From NCBI GenBank assembly GCA_046262435.1, contig JBHEMT010000001.1:1-8832 (forward strand): a stretch of DNA of 8,832 bases, given 5' to 3'. Shown here piece after piece: positions 1 to 6,635 of the stretch (position 1 is its first letter; the number at the start of each line of letters is the position of its first letter). The notes beneath the pieces were generated by a model. The model was not told the DNA's origin. It saw nothing but the letters and a program-made list of their open reading frames with translations, and did not search any database. Origin of the DNA: JBHEMT01 sp046262435 (GTDB lineage: Bacteria > Chloroflexota > Dormibacteria > Aeolococcales > Aeolococcaceae). The position numbers and the translations under genes are program-made.

Positions 1-980
1 GCGATGGTTGCCGCGACAGCCTCCTCGAGGCGCCGCGCTGCGTCGTCCTCGCCGAGGTGCTGCAGCATCATCACCCCGCTAAGCATCATCGCCATGGGGT
101 TCGCCTTGTTCTGCCCGGCGTACTTCGGTGCGCTGCCATGAGTCGCCTCGAAGACCGCAATGCCCTCGCCGAAGTTGCCTCCGGGCGCGAGCCCCAGACC
201 GCCGACCATGCCGGCGCACATGTCACTGAGGATGTCGCCGAACAGGTTGGGCATCACCATGAGGTCATAGAGCTCGGGCTTCTGCATCAGCTGCATGGTC
301 ATGTTGTCCACGATGCGATCGTCGAACTCCATGTCGGGATACTCGGTCGCGATGCGCTCGGAAACCCGCAGCCAGAGCCCGTCGGTGTGCTTCATGATGT
401 TGGCCTTGTGCACTGAGGTCACCTTGCGACGACCGTGCGCCTTGGCCCACTCGAAAGCAAAGCGGACGACCCGCTCGGTGCCGTAGATGCTGATCGGCTT
501 GATCGACAAGCCCGAGTCCATGCGCATCGGTTTGCCCGCCAGGTCTCCGATCTCCTTGAGCAGATGCTTGGTCACGTCCTCACCCTCGGCGAACTCGATG
601 CCCGCGTACAGGTCCTCGGTGTTCTCGCGCACGATGACCAGGTCGATATCGCTGAAGCGCGACCGCACCCCGGGATACGATTTGCAGGGGCGGACGAGCG
701 CGAAGAGGTCGAGCTCTTTGCGCAGTGCCACATTGACGCTGCGGATTCCCTTGCCCACCGGGGTGGTCAGCGGGCCCTTGATCGCCACCCGGTTGCGCCG
801 GATCGACTCCAGCACGTGCGCCGGCATCGGTTCGCCGTACTGCTCGACGACGTCCAGGCCAGCGTCGTGAACCTCCCAATCGATGGTCACGCCGGTCGCA
901 TCGATCACCCGGCGCGCGGCGTCGCTGACCTCGGGACCCACCCCGTCGCCGGGGATGAGGGTGATCGTGTGGCTGGCCAT
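1..980 (-). CDS. icd: Isocitrate dehydrogenase (isocitrate/isopropylmalate dehydrogenase family), 3' end outside window
   Basis: Oxidatively decarboxylates isocitrate to 2-oxoglutarate in the TCA cycle (cytoplasm). The first 326 residues are visible; the stop lies beyond the left edge. The N-terminus has the family glycine turn (LIPGDGVGPE, about 8-17). Isocitrate-binding residues by family alignment are S81 and N83 (RSVNVALRK), R87, R97, R118, Y125 (RENTEDLYAG), K192 (HKANIMK), D225, D249 and D253 (NLFGDILSDMCAG). The serine and asparagine at 81/83 favour isocitrate over isopropylmalate. The compact length and the GPLTTPV and LRKELDLFALVRP blocks resemble NAD-type and mitochondrial IDH3-like enzymes. 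However, the cofactor loop reads HGSAPKYAGQNKANP, with K286 and Y287 where E. coli NADP-IDH has Lys344 and Tyr345, so the cofactor is open. The ATG at 980 has a good ribosome site and is divergent from mutY. Family certain; cofactor not. Confidence 0.92.
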   Translation of the reverse strand, partial: MASHTITLIPGDGVGPEVSDAARRVIDATGVTIDWEVHDAGLDVVEQYGEPMPAHVLESIRRNRVAIKGPLTTPVGKGIRSVNVALRKELDLFALVRPCKSYPGVRSRFSDIDLVIVRENTEDLYAGIEFAEGEDVTKHLLKEIGDLAGKPMRMDSGLSIKPISIYGTERVVRFAFEWAKAHGRRKVTSVHKANIMKHTDGLWLRVSERIATEYPDMEFDDRIVDNMTMQLMQKPELYDLMVMPNLFGDILSDMCAGMVGGLGLAPGGNFGEGIAVFEATHGSAPKYAGQNKANPMAMMLSGVMMLQHLGEDDAARRLEEAVAATI

Positions 981-988
981 GCGAGCAA

Positions 989-993
989 CTCCT
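989..993 (-). promoter_or_regulatory. Ribosome binding site of the isocitrate dehydrogenase gene
   Basis: Reading the minus strand, AGGAG lies 8 nt before the ATG at 980. This is the clearest Shine-Dalgarno sequence in the window and fixes the start. It contrasts with the leaderless-looking starts at 2074, 4053 and 8791. I could not pick a convincing -35/-10 pair in the 981-1130 divergent region. Confidence 0.75.
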
Positions 994-1134
994 GAATTCT
1001 GGGTGGCGACGGATGAGTGTGCCATGGGGTGCCGGACGGGCGACCTGGACGGCGACGCAGGAGCTGTGGGATCGTCGGCGCCGCCGCCGGCACTGCCGCG
1101 CCCGGAGACCTTCACCTTGCAGACTCCAGGGCTG

Positions 1135-1983
1135 ATGGCGAGTCGGGAATTTGCGAATTGGTACCAGAGCTGCGGGCGTCACCACCTGCCGTGGCGGCGC
1201 ACCCATGACCCGTGGGCCGTCGTTGTCAGTGAGGTGATGTTGCAGCAGACCTCGGTCGCCCGAGTGCTGCCGCGTTGGGAACGCTTTCTGCGCCGCTGGC
1301 CCGACCCGCAGGCATGCGCCGCAGCCTCCCTGGAGGAGGTGCTGCGCGAGTGGCAGGGCCTTGGGTACCCGCGCAGGGCGCGCGCCCTCCACCGCACCGC
1401 TGGCGTGGTCGCCAGCGCCGGGTGGCCGGACACTGAGGCCGGCCTGCGCTCGCTGCCCGGGGTGGGTCCGTACACGGCCGGCGCCCTGGCTCACCTCGCG
1501 TTTGGCTGGGACGGCCGGGTTCCTCAGGACGTGAACATCGCGCGGGTCACCGCCCGCGCAGTGCTCGGCACCGAGGTTGGCGGATCGACTCCGGGGCAGC
1601 GCGCCCGGGGCCTCGACGACCTCGACTGGGGATTGTCCGGTCGTTCCCTTGTCCTGGCCCTCTTCGACCTCGGTGCGACGGTATGCACGGCACGACGGCC
1701 ACTCTGCCGCGCCTGTCCGCTCCGCCCGCGCTGCGCGTCGGCAGACCGGCTCACCACGGCGCTTCCCCGACCTCCAGCGCGGCGCCAGGCCACCTGGCGA
1801 GGCTCGCTGCGCGAGCTGCGCGGGGCTGTGCTCCGCGAGTTCCTGGGTGGTGCGCCGCCGACGTCGTACAGGGAGCTCCACGGCCGGGTCGGCCACCTCG
1901 GCGCCGCCGGGTCGGGTGACGGGGTGGGCACCGCGCTCGACGGCCTGGTTCGCGACGGCCTGCTACCCGCGCCGGGCTGGTGA
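1135..1983 (+). CDS. mutY: A/G-specific adenine DNA glycosylase (MutY), short actinobacterial type
   Basis: Removes adenine mispaired with 8-oxoguanine in base-excision repair. With the ATG at 1135 the protein has 282 residues. The HhH-GPD domain spans about 5-180: catalytic E33 lies in SEVMLQQT, the helix-hairpin-helix is LPGVGPYTAGA (108-118), and the catalytic aspartate is D132 in PQDVNIARV. The iron-sulfur loop is intact as C-x6-C-x2-C-x5-C (C184, C191, C194, C200). E. coli MutY has a C-terminal NUDIX-like 8-oxoG reader. Here there is only a tail of about 70 residues (WRGSLRELRG to LVRDGLLP) resembling the short winged-helix-like tail of actinobacterial MutY. The frame is open back to 883, but that would run into the divergent idh start. 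A TTG at 1117 has GGAG 9 nt upstream (1104-1107) and an ATG lies at 1024, so the exact start is uncertain. The 1135 start fits family alignment best. Confidence 0.93.
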   Translation: MASREFANWYQSCGRHHLPWRRTHDPWAVVVSEVMLQQTSVARVLPRWERFLRRWPDPQACAAASLEEVLREWQGLGYPRRARALHRTAGVVASAGWPDTEAGLRSLPGVGPYTAGALAHLAFGWDGRVPQDVNIARVTARAVLGTEVGGSTPGQRARGLDDLDWGLSGRSLVLALFDLGATVCTARRPLCRACPLRPRCASADRLTTALPRPPARRQATWRGSLRELRGAVLREFLGGAPPTSYRELHGRVGHLGAAGSGDGVGTALDGLVRDGLLPAPGW

Positions 1984-2000
1984 CCATCAGGCCGGCATCG

Positions 2001-2033
2001 CCCCCCGGTGATGGGGGACTACGTCACTCCCCC
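2001..2033 (+). terminator. Terminator-like alternative C/G-run hairpins after mutY
   Basis: A run of C (2001-2006) can pair with GGGGG (2013-2017), or GGGGGA (2013-2018) can pair with TCCCCC (2028-2033). The two stems are mutually exclusive. They begin 17 nt after the mutY stop and lie upstream of the proposed start of the response-regulator transcript. No U tract follows, so termination is plausible but unproven. Confidence 0.3.
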
Positions 2034-2061
2034 GTTGCCACCACTTCGCCCTGCCGCGTCG

Positions 2062-2073
2062 TACCATCCGCCC
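2062..2073 (+). promoter_or_regulatory. Candidate -10 box for a leaderless response-regulator transcript
   Basis: TACCAT (2062-2067) fits TAnnnT and is followed by 6 nt before the GTG at 2074, so the transcript would start at or next to the start codon. No Shine-Dalgarno sequence precedes this GTG, and no -35 box at normal spacing is evident (TTGCCA at 2035-2040 is 21 nt away). Confidence 0.4.
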
Positions 2074-2523
2074 GTGGTCGCCACCGATGCCCAGCGCATC
2101 CTCATCGTGGACGACGACCCCGGGGTCCGGGGCTACCTCCGTGCCGCCCTCGTACGAACCGGCCACGAGGTGGTGGAGGCGGGGACCGCGGCTGAAGCGA
2201 TGGCGGCGATCGAGGCCGCCCCGGTCGGGGTCCTGCTCATCGATGGCCTGCTTCCCGACGGCCACGGCCTCGACCTCGCGGCTCAGGTGCTGGAGCGGCC
2301 CGAGGGAGCGAGGATGGGGATCAGCTTCGTGACCGGCGCGGTGCGTGAGCCGGTCCCCCCGGTCCACGGCATCGGAGCGCTCGGTAAGCCGGTGCGACCC
2401 AGCGAACTGATCGCCGGTGTGAACGAGCTGCTCCAGTGGCACGCCGGTGGTACCGAGGACCGCATGGCCGAGCGACGCGCCACTCTGGAGAGCCTCGCCG
2501 CGCGGTTCCTGGTCGGCCGCTGA
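2074..2523 (+). CDS. Single-domain response regulator (REC)
   Basis: Receiver domain of a two-component system that accepts phosphate from an unseen histidine kinase. From the GTG at 2074 the protein has 149 residues. The key receiver positions are all present: acidic pocket D13-D15 (ILIVDDDPG), phospho-acceptor D57 (LLIDGLLPDGHG), switch T87 (FVTG) and K105 (LGKPVRPSEL). The REC fold ends near 122, and only about 25 residues follow (a charged MAERRATLESLAARF helix), so there is no DNA-binding or enzymatic output domain. It therefore probably acts by protein contact, perhaps with the product of the next gene 52 nt downstream. The frame is open from 2008, giving 22 proline-rich extra residues without a ribosome site; I prefer 2074 because of the TAnnnT box and because the REC fold starts 8 residues later. 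No kinase gene is in the window. Confidence 0.82.
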   Translation: MVATDAQRILIVDDDPGVRGYLRAALVRTGHEVVEAGTAAEAMAAIEAAPVGVLLIDGLLPDGHGLDLAAQVLERPEGARMGISFVTGAVREPVPPVHGIGALGKPVRPSELIAGVNELLQWHAGGTEDRMAERRATLESLAARFLVGR

Positions 2524-2575
2524 CCGTGCCGGACTGACCACCATCGACGCACAGCAGCTGCCCTGGGCGGTCTCG

Positions 2576-2944
2576 ATGGACGAGTTCACCAACGCGGCCG
2601 GCGGCCTGGGGGCAGAGGGAGCCTGCAGCGTCTTCGTCGTCGACGAGATGATCCCCGCCACCGCCCGTCCCGGGTACGCGGCGCTGGTGATGGCCTACGT
2701 GCGCTCCGGTGAACCGGTGACCGTGTCCAGTGACGGCGTCGCCGCGTTGCTGATCACGTCGGGTGGTCTCGATTCGGCGGCCATCGCGTCCCGCCGGATC
2801 ATCGACGAGGCGGGTCGGCTCGGCCTGGCCAACACCCTCCGCGCTGGAATCGCCCTTCTGGAGGGCGACGCCGCGGGGGCCGTCGGCCGCGCCCGCGAAG
2901 CCGCCACGTCCGGGGCCGCGGGCGGGGTCGCGACCGCCGCCTGA
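2576..2944 (+). CDS. Small protein resembling a degenerate GGDEF domain
   Basis: No confident family assignment. From the ATG at 2576 it has 122 residues, soluble and alanine/glycine-rich. The order of elements resembles a diguanylate cyclase (GGDEF) domain. CSVFVVDEM stands where the LDLDGFK strand is expected. VSSDGVAALLI replaces the GGDEF hairpin. A helix with SAAIASRRIIDEA follows, then RAGIALLEGDAAGAVGRAREA matches the SIGVA strand and the final helix. The catalytic GG(D/E)EF motif is lost (SSDGV), so it should not make c-di-GMP. It lies 52 nt after the response regulator and 17 nt before the phosphoribosyltransferase gene, in one likely transcript. Its frame is open back to a GTG at 2447, and GGDEF-like similarity may begin slightly before the ATG, so the start is uncertain. 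A frameshifted REC-GGDEF fusion is an alternative. The gene is likely real; the fold is an inference. Confidence 0.65.
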   Translation: MDEFTNAAGGLGAEGACSVFVVDEMIPATARPGYAALVMAYVRSGEPVTVSSDGVAALLITSGGLDSAAIASRRIIDEAGRLGLANTLRAGIALLEGDAAGAVGRAREAATSGAAGGVATAA

Positions 2945-2961
2945 CGACCGGACAAGGCACG

Positions 2962-3933
2962 GTGGAGGCGGCTCGCTTTCAGCCCGACAACGGTCCGCGC
3001 GGTGCGGGCTCCGACGCAATCACCCGGGCCATCGACGCTCCTGCGGGGGCGGCCCCATCCACGGCGCGGCTGCTCCTCCGCTCTGCCCGCCCGCGGCAGT
3101 GGGTCAAGAGCGGCTTTGTGCTGGTACCCGGGTTCTTCGGGGCGGCGCTCGGGTCCCGCGCGGTGCTCTCTGTCGTGGTGGTGGCCCTGGCCTTCTGCGT
3201 GGTGTCGAGCAGCCTCTACCTGGTCAACGACGTGGTGGACCGCCGCGCCGACCGCGCCCACGAGCGGAAGCGATTGCGGCCGGTGGCCAGCGGACAGCTG
3301 GGGCCTGCCATCGCCCTGCGCGCCGCGGGGATCGGCACGGTCGTCGGACTACTGGCCGCGGTCGCAGTGTCGCCGGCCGCCGCCGCACTGCTCGCCGCCT
3401 ACGGTCTGCTCAGTGCCACCTACAGCCTTCGGCTGAAACATATCGTGGTCGTCGATGTCATGGCGATCGCCGCCGGCTTCGTGCTGCGGGTGGGGAGTGG
3501 CGCCCTTGCCGCCCGGGTCCCACCGAGCGAGTGGCTCCTGCTCTGCATGCTCTTCCTCGCCCTGTTCCTCGGGTTCGGCAAGCGCTACCACGAGATTGTC
3601 CTGCTCGGCGAGCAGGCCGACGAGCACCGCCCGGTGCTCGGCGACTACACACCCGCAGCGCTCGGCCAGTTTCTCAGCGCCTCGATGCTGGGCACCCTGC
3701 TCTCATACGTGCTCTACACATTCTTCTCGGAGAACGCCAGCCATCACCAGGCGTTGGTGGTCACCATCCCTTTCGCCTGCTACGGCGTGCTGCGCTACAT
3801 GCTGCTGGTGGGCACCCGCGCGCAGGGAGGCTCCCCCGAGGAGTTGATCCTCAGCGACCGCCCCCTGCAGCTCACCACGTTGCTCTGGGTGGTCACCGCG
3901 GCGGCGGTGCTGTACGGCCCGAGTCTGGGTTGA
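2962..3933 (+). CDS. Decaprenyl-phosphate phosphoribosyltransferase-like UbiA-family membrane protein
   Basis: Likely transfers 5-phosphoribose from PRPP to a polyprenyl phosphate, as mycobacterial Rv3806c does, making the precursor of decaprenylphosphoryl-arabinose for cell-wall arabinan. It has 323 residues. A soluble N-terminal stretch of about 40 residues precedes RPRQWVKS (43-50). The first metal-binding motif is N89-D90-xx-D93-xxx-D97, followed by HERKRLRPVASG. The second aspartate region is YSLRLKHIVVVDVM with D165. Other family blocks are GKRYHEI (206-212), GDYT, the PF...LRYM segment (270-280) and PEELILSDRPLQL (292-304). Eight or nine hydrophobic segments are expected. The only start in the frame is the GTG at 2962, with AAGG at 2954-2957, 17 nt after the previous stop, which suggests co-transcription. 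No arabinan genes (DprE1/DprE2, arabinosyltransferases) are in the window, so the end product in this organism is unknown. Confidence 0.9.
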   Translation: MEAARFQPDNGPRGAGSDAITRAIDAPAGAAPSTARLLLRSARPRQWVKSGFVLVPGFFGAALGSRAVLSVVVVALAFCVVSSSLYLVNDVVDRRADRAHERKRLRPVASGQLGPAIALRAAGIGTVVGLLAAVAVSPAAAALLAAYGLLSATYSLRLKHIVVVDVMAIAAGFVLRVGSGALAARVPPSEWLLLCMLFLALFLGFGKRYHEIVLLGEQADEHRPVLGDYTPAALGQFLSASMLGTLLSYVLYTFFSENASHHQALVVTIPFACYGVLRYMLLVGTRAQGGSPEELILSDRPLQLTTLLWVVTAAAVLYGPSLG

Positions 3934-3965
3934 GCCCATGCCCCGAGGCACCGCGACCATAGGGC
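3934..3965 (+). terminator. Terminator-like hairpin after the phosphoribosyltransferase gene
   Basis: GCCCATG (3934-3940) pairs with CAT-A-GGGC (3958-3965) with one bulged A, starting right after the TGA stop. A smaller alternative stem, TGCC/GGCA, lies at 3939-3950. There is no U tract. It would separate the upstream cluster from the propeller-htrA operon. Confidence 0.3.
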
Positions 3966-4036
3966 GGGTATCGCTGGGTCGGGGACGAATGGGCACAGGG
4001 TTGCGACCGCGGCGCCACCAGGGACCGCACGGCCGC

Positions 4037-4052
4037 CCGTACGGTCGACCTC
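4037..4052 (+). promoter_or_regulatory. Candidate leaderless -10 box with overlapping palindromes before the propeller gene
   Basis: TACGGT (4040-4045, TAnnnT) lies 7 nt before the GTG at 4053, the same geometry as at 2062-2074. Two perfect 8-bp palindromes overlap it: CCGTACGG (4037-4044) and GGTCGACC (4043-4050). They could bind a dimeric regulator at the transcription start. No Shine-Dalgarno sequence or clear -35 box is visible in the 119-bp gap 3934-4052. Confidence 0.4.
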
Positions 4053-6635
4053 GTGACCGACGTCATCCGTCCGGACGCGCCTGCAGACCCGTCATCCACT
4101 CCTCCTCCAGTGAGCCCGGGCGGCCCAGGCTGGGGGATCCGTGAGCGTGCACCTCGACAGCCCGAGGCGTGGGAGACCGCACCCCCCGCGGTGCAGACTC
4201 CCCCACCGCCGCAGCCCCAGCCCCCTCGGCCCCAGCCGGCCGCGGCGTCGGCGGCTCATCCGCAGCCGCCCACCGGGTACCCGCAACCGCCCGCCGGGTA
4301 CGGGCAACCTAGCGCCGGGTACGGGCAACCGCCCGCCGGCTATCCGCAGCCGCCTCAGGCGTATCCGCAGCGGCTGCCCGCCTACCCGCACCCGCTGCCC
4401 GGATCCGCCGGCGGGCCGGGCGGGTACCCGCCGCCGCCGGGCGGATGGGCGCTCCCCAACATGCCCCCAGCAGCCGCCAACGGCTCCCCGCCATCGGCAT
4501 ATGGCGTTCCCCACACGGTGCCCGGCTCCCCGCCGGCGACTCCCGCCGCGTACCCCGGCGGTTCGAACCGTTCCGGTCGAGCCTCGGCATCGTTCCCAAA
4601 CCCGACGCAGCTGGGGGCGATCGCCCTGATCGCGGTGCTGCTGATTGCCGGACTCGGCTACTACTTCCTGCGTTCGCAGCGCCCGGACCCGATTCCCGTC
4701 TCCATCCCGCCAGGTGGTCCCCTGGCCGTGGTGCACGCCGGTCCGGCGGTGCTCGCCGCCCAGGCGCTCCGCGGGAGCGCCACCGGGCCGACCCTGGCCC
4801 TGCCGAACACACCCACCTCAATGGTGGCCAGCGCCGATGGCTCGAAGGCGTTCCTCCTCGATACCGACCACGGCCAGGTGATCCCGGTCGACCTCGCCCA
4901 CGGCAAGGTCGGTGCTCCGATCGCCGCGGGCAAGCTGCCGGTGAGCGAGAAGCTATCCGCCGATGGGACAACTCTGTATGTCACCGACAACCTCGGGGGG
5001 GCGGTGATCCCCATCGACGCAGCAGCCGGGGCTCCCCGTCCGGCGGTGCAGCTGGCCCCCGGGGTGGACTCGTACACCCCCGCGCCGGACGGGTCGTCCG
5101 GCGTCGCCGGTTTCTATGGCCCCCAGGGTGTGCCCGGAACGATCGCCTTCCGCACCCCGGCCTCCGGCTTGGGGGCGCCAATCGAGGTTGGTAGGAACGC
5201 CGCCGAAGAGGTGGTCTACAGCCACGACGGCGGCACCGCCTGGGTGGTGGAGGACGGCATCGGCAACGACCGAGGTGCGCTCATCCCGGTGGATGTCGCC
5301 TCACGGCGCGTCGGCGCCCCCATCGCCCTGGGCCATACCCCGAGCGCAGTCGCGGTCACCCCGGACGGTCACCTCATGGCGGTGACCAACTCCATCGACA
5401 GGACGGTGACGCTGGTGGACCTCGCCCGCCGTCAGGTGACTGGCACGGTGCAGGTGGGAGCAATGCCCGGCACCCTCCAGATCTCCGCCGACGGCACCAC
5501 CGCATGGGTTGCCTGCTACCTCGACCGCACCCTGGTGCCGGTGGATCTGCGCTCGGCGAAAGCGGGGAAGGCGGTCGGCCTGGCTGGCTCCCCATCCGGC
5601 GTGAGCCTTGCTCGGTCAGGGCGATCCGCATGGGTGCTCTACTCCAGCTCGTCGGGTAACGTCACCTTCCTCACCGCCGGCAACTCCCTGAGCACGCCCA
5701 TCGCGGTGGGTGACGGGCCCAAGCTGGTGATCGCCCAGGGAGCGACCAGCGCCTGGGTGGCCAACGCCCTCTCCGACACCGTGCAGCGGATCGACATGTC
5801 GGGACGGGTGGCGGCAGCACCCATCCACGTGTCGCGAGCGCCGAGCGCACTGGCCCTGACGCTCGACCAGCGCACCCTGGTGGTGCTCAGTTTCGGCGAC
5901 GGGGTCGGCTCCGGGCACCTGACCGCGGTCGACACCCTGGCCGGAAGCGCGGGCACGCCACTGGATATCGGCCCCGCGCCGACCGCGCTCACACTCGCAC
6001 CGGACGGTTCCACCGCCTACTACGCCAATCACCAGACCAACTCCATCGGCAGCGTGGACCTGCGAGCCTGGCGAGCCGACGCGCCCGTCGCCCTGCCCTG
6101 CAGCCCCACCGCCCTGGTGATCACCCCAGACGGGAGCAGCCTCTACGCCGGCTGCGACGCTTCTGGCCTGGTCGTGCCCATCAACGCCAAGGACCACGCT
6201 GTCGGCGCCCCCATCCGGGTGGCTGCCCGCGCCCGCCTGGTGATGGGCAACCAGGGCCGGATGCTCTACGTCAACGCCGCCGGTGGACTCGAGGTGATCG
6301 ACACCACCACCAACAGGGTGGTCCTCGGGCATGCTGAGACAAACAACATCGTCGGCCTGGTCACCACCCCCGACGACACCACCCTGGTTGCGGTCGAGAA
6401 CAGCGGCGGGGCGGTGCTCCTGATCCGCTCCGCAACCCTGGAGACGACAACGTCGCTCTCGGTTGGCGGCCGGCCGGAGAGTGTGCGGATCGCCCCGGAC
6501 GGCTCACGTGCCTACGTCCTCGACACCAGCGTTCAGAAGCTGTACGTGATCGACCTCGCCGAGTCCAAGGTCATCTCGACGGTCAGCGTCTCGCCCAACG
6601 CCGAGAGCATCGTCACTCCCGCGCGGCAGCCATGA
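4053..6635 (+). CDS. Membrane-anchored proline-rich protein with a 14-repeat extracellular YVTN-type beta-propeller
   Basis: 860 residues. Residues 1-185 are a proline-, glutamine- and tyrosine-rich cytoplasmic tail with tandem heptads of the QPPAGYP type at 69-115. One transmembrane helix follows (about 187-206, LGAIALIAVLLIAGLGYYFL). The remainder (about 250-855) should be outside the membrane and consists of repeats of 43-45 residues of the form (P/A)DG-x-x-AYV-x7-9-V-x-x-(I/V)DLA, as in YVTN/40-residue-repeat propellers. I count 14 units, which would make two seven-bladed propellers. No enzymatic motif is visible, so it is probably a binding or scaffold protein. The start is a GTG with a TAnnnT box 7 nt upstream. 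Its TGA overlaps the next gene's ATG (ATGA), so it is translationally coupled to the HtrA-like protease. The ligand is unknown. Architecture is seen directly; the binding role is inferred. Confidence 0.9.
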   Translation: MTDVIRPDAPADPSSTPPPVSPGGPGWGIRERAPRQPEAWETAPPAVQTPPPPQPQPPRPQPAAASAAHPQPPTGYPQPPAGYGQPSAGYGQPPAGYPQPPQAYPQRLPAYPHPLPGSAGGPGGYPPPPGGWALPNMPPAAANGSPPSAYGVPHTVPGSPPATPAAYPGGSNRSGRASASFPNPTQLGAIALIAVLLIAGLGYYFLRSQRPDPIPVSIPPGGPLAVVHAGPAVLAAQALRGSATGPTLALPNTPTSMVASADGSKAFLLDTDHGQVIPVDLAHGKVGAPIAAGKLPVSEKLSADGTTLYVTDNLGGAVIPIDAAAGAPRPAVQLAPGVDSYTPAPDGSSGVAGFYGPQGVPGTIAFRTPASGLGAPIEVGRNAAEEVVYSHDGGTAWVVEDGIGNDRGALIPVDVASRRVGAPIALGHTPSAVAVTPDGHLMAVTNSIDRTVTLVDLARRQVTGTVQVGAMPGTLQISADGTTAWVACYLDRTLVPVDLRSAKAGKAVGLAGSPSGVSLARSGRSAWVLYSSSSGNVTFLTAGNSLSTPIAVGDGPKLVIAQGATSAWVANALSDTVQRIDMSGRVAAAPIHVSRAPSALALTLDQRTLVVLSFGDGVGSGHLTAVDTLAGSAGTPLDIGPAPTALTLAPDGSTAYYANHQTNSIGSVDLRAWRADAPVALPCSPTALVITPDGSSLYAGCDASGLVVPINAKDHAVGAPIRVAARARLVMGNQGRMLYVNAAGGLEVIDTTTNRVVLGHAETNNIVGLVTTPDDTTLVAVENSGGAVLLIRSATLETTTSLSVGGRPESVRIAPDGSRAYVLDTSVQKLYVIDLAESKVISTVSVSPNAESIVTPARQP
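4257..4397 (+). repeat. 21-bp tandem repeat encoding QPPAGY(P/G) heptads
   Basis: Six to seven imperfect copies of a 21-bp unit inside the propeller gene encode the heptad Q-P-P-A-G-Y-(P/G), decaying at the 3' end to QAYPQRLPAYPHPLPG. Such tracts can change copy number by slippage. The region is cytoplasmic by topology and probably disordered. Confidence 0.8.

Noticed and set aside
435..995. 186-codon open frame on the plus strand antisense to idh
   Set aside because: The minus strand there encodes clear isocitrate dehydrogenase motifs; the plus-strand product has none.
883..1134. N-terminal extension of mutY back to 883
   Set aside because: It would overlap the divergent idh start and its ribosome site, and the extra residues do not resemble MutY.
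981..1134. Sigma70-type promoter pairs in the idh/mutY divergent gap
   Set aside because: Only weak, badly spaced matches were found; none is distinguishable from chance.
580..1896. 438-codon open frame on the minus strand
   Set aside because: It runs antisense to mutY and through idh in another frame. It is rich in Arg/Gly/Ala with no recognisable motif, as expected for a shadow in high-GC DNA.
2763..3962. 399-codon plus-strand frame over the phosphoribosyltransferase gene
   Set aside because: Arg/Pro-rich, low-complexity translation; the overlapping frame encodes a recognisable UbiA-family protein.
4257..4397. CRISPR-like periodicity
   Set aside because: The 21-bp units are contiguous without spacers and keep the reading frame, so this is a coding repeat.
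5616..6332. 238-codon minus-strand frame inside the propeller gene
   Set aside because: It mirrors the repeat structure of the propeller gene on the other strand and has no domain of its own.
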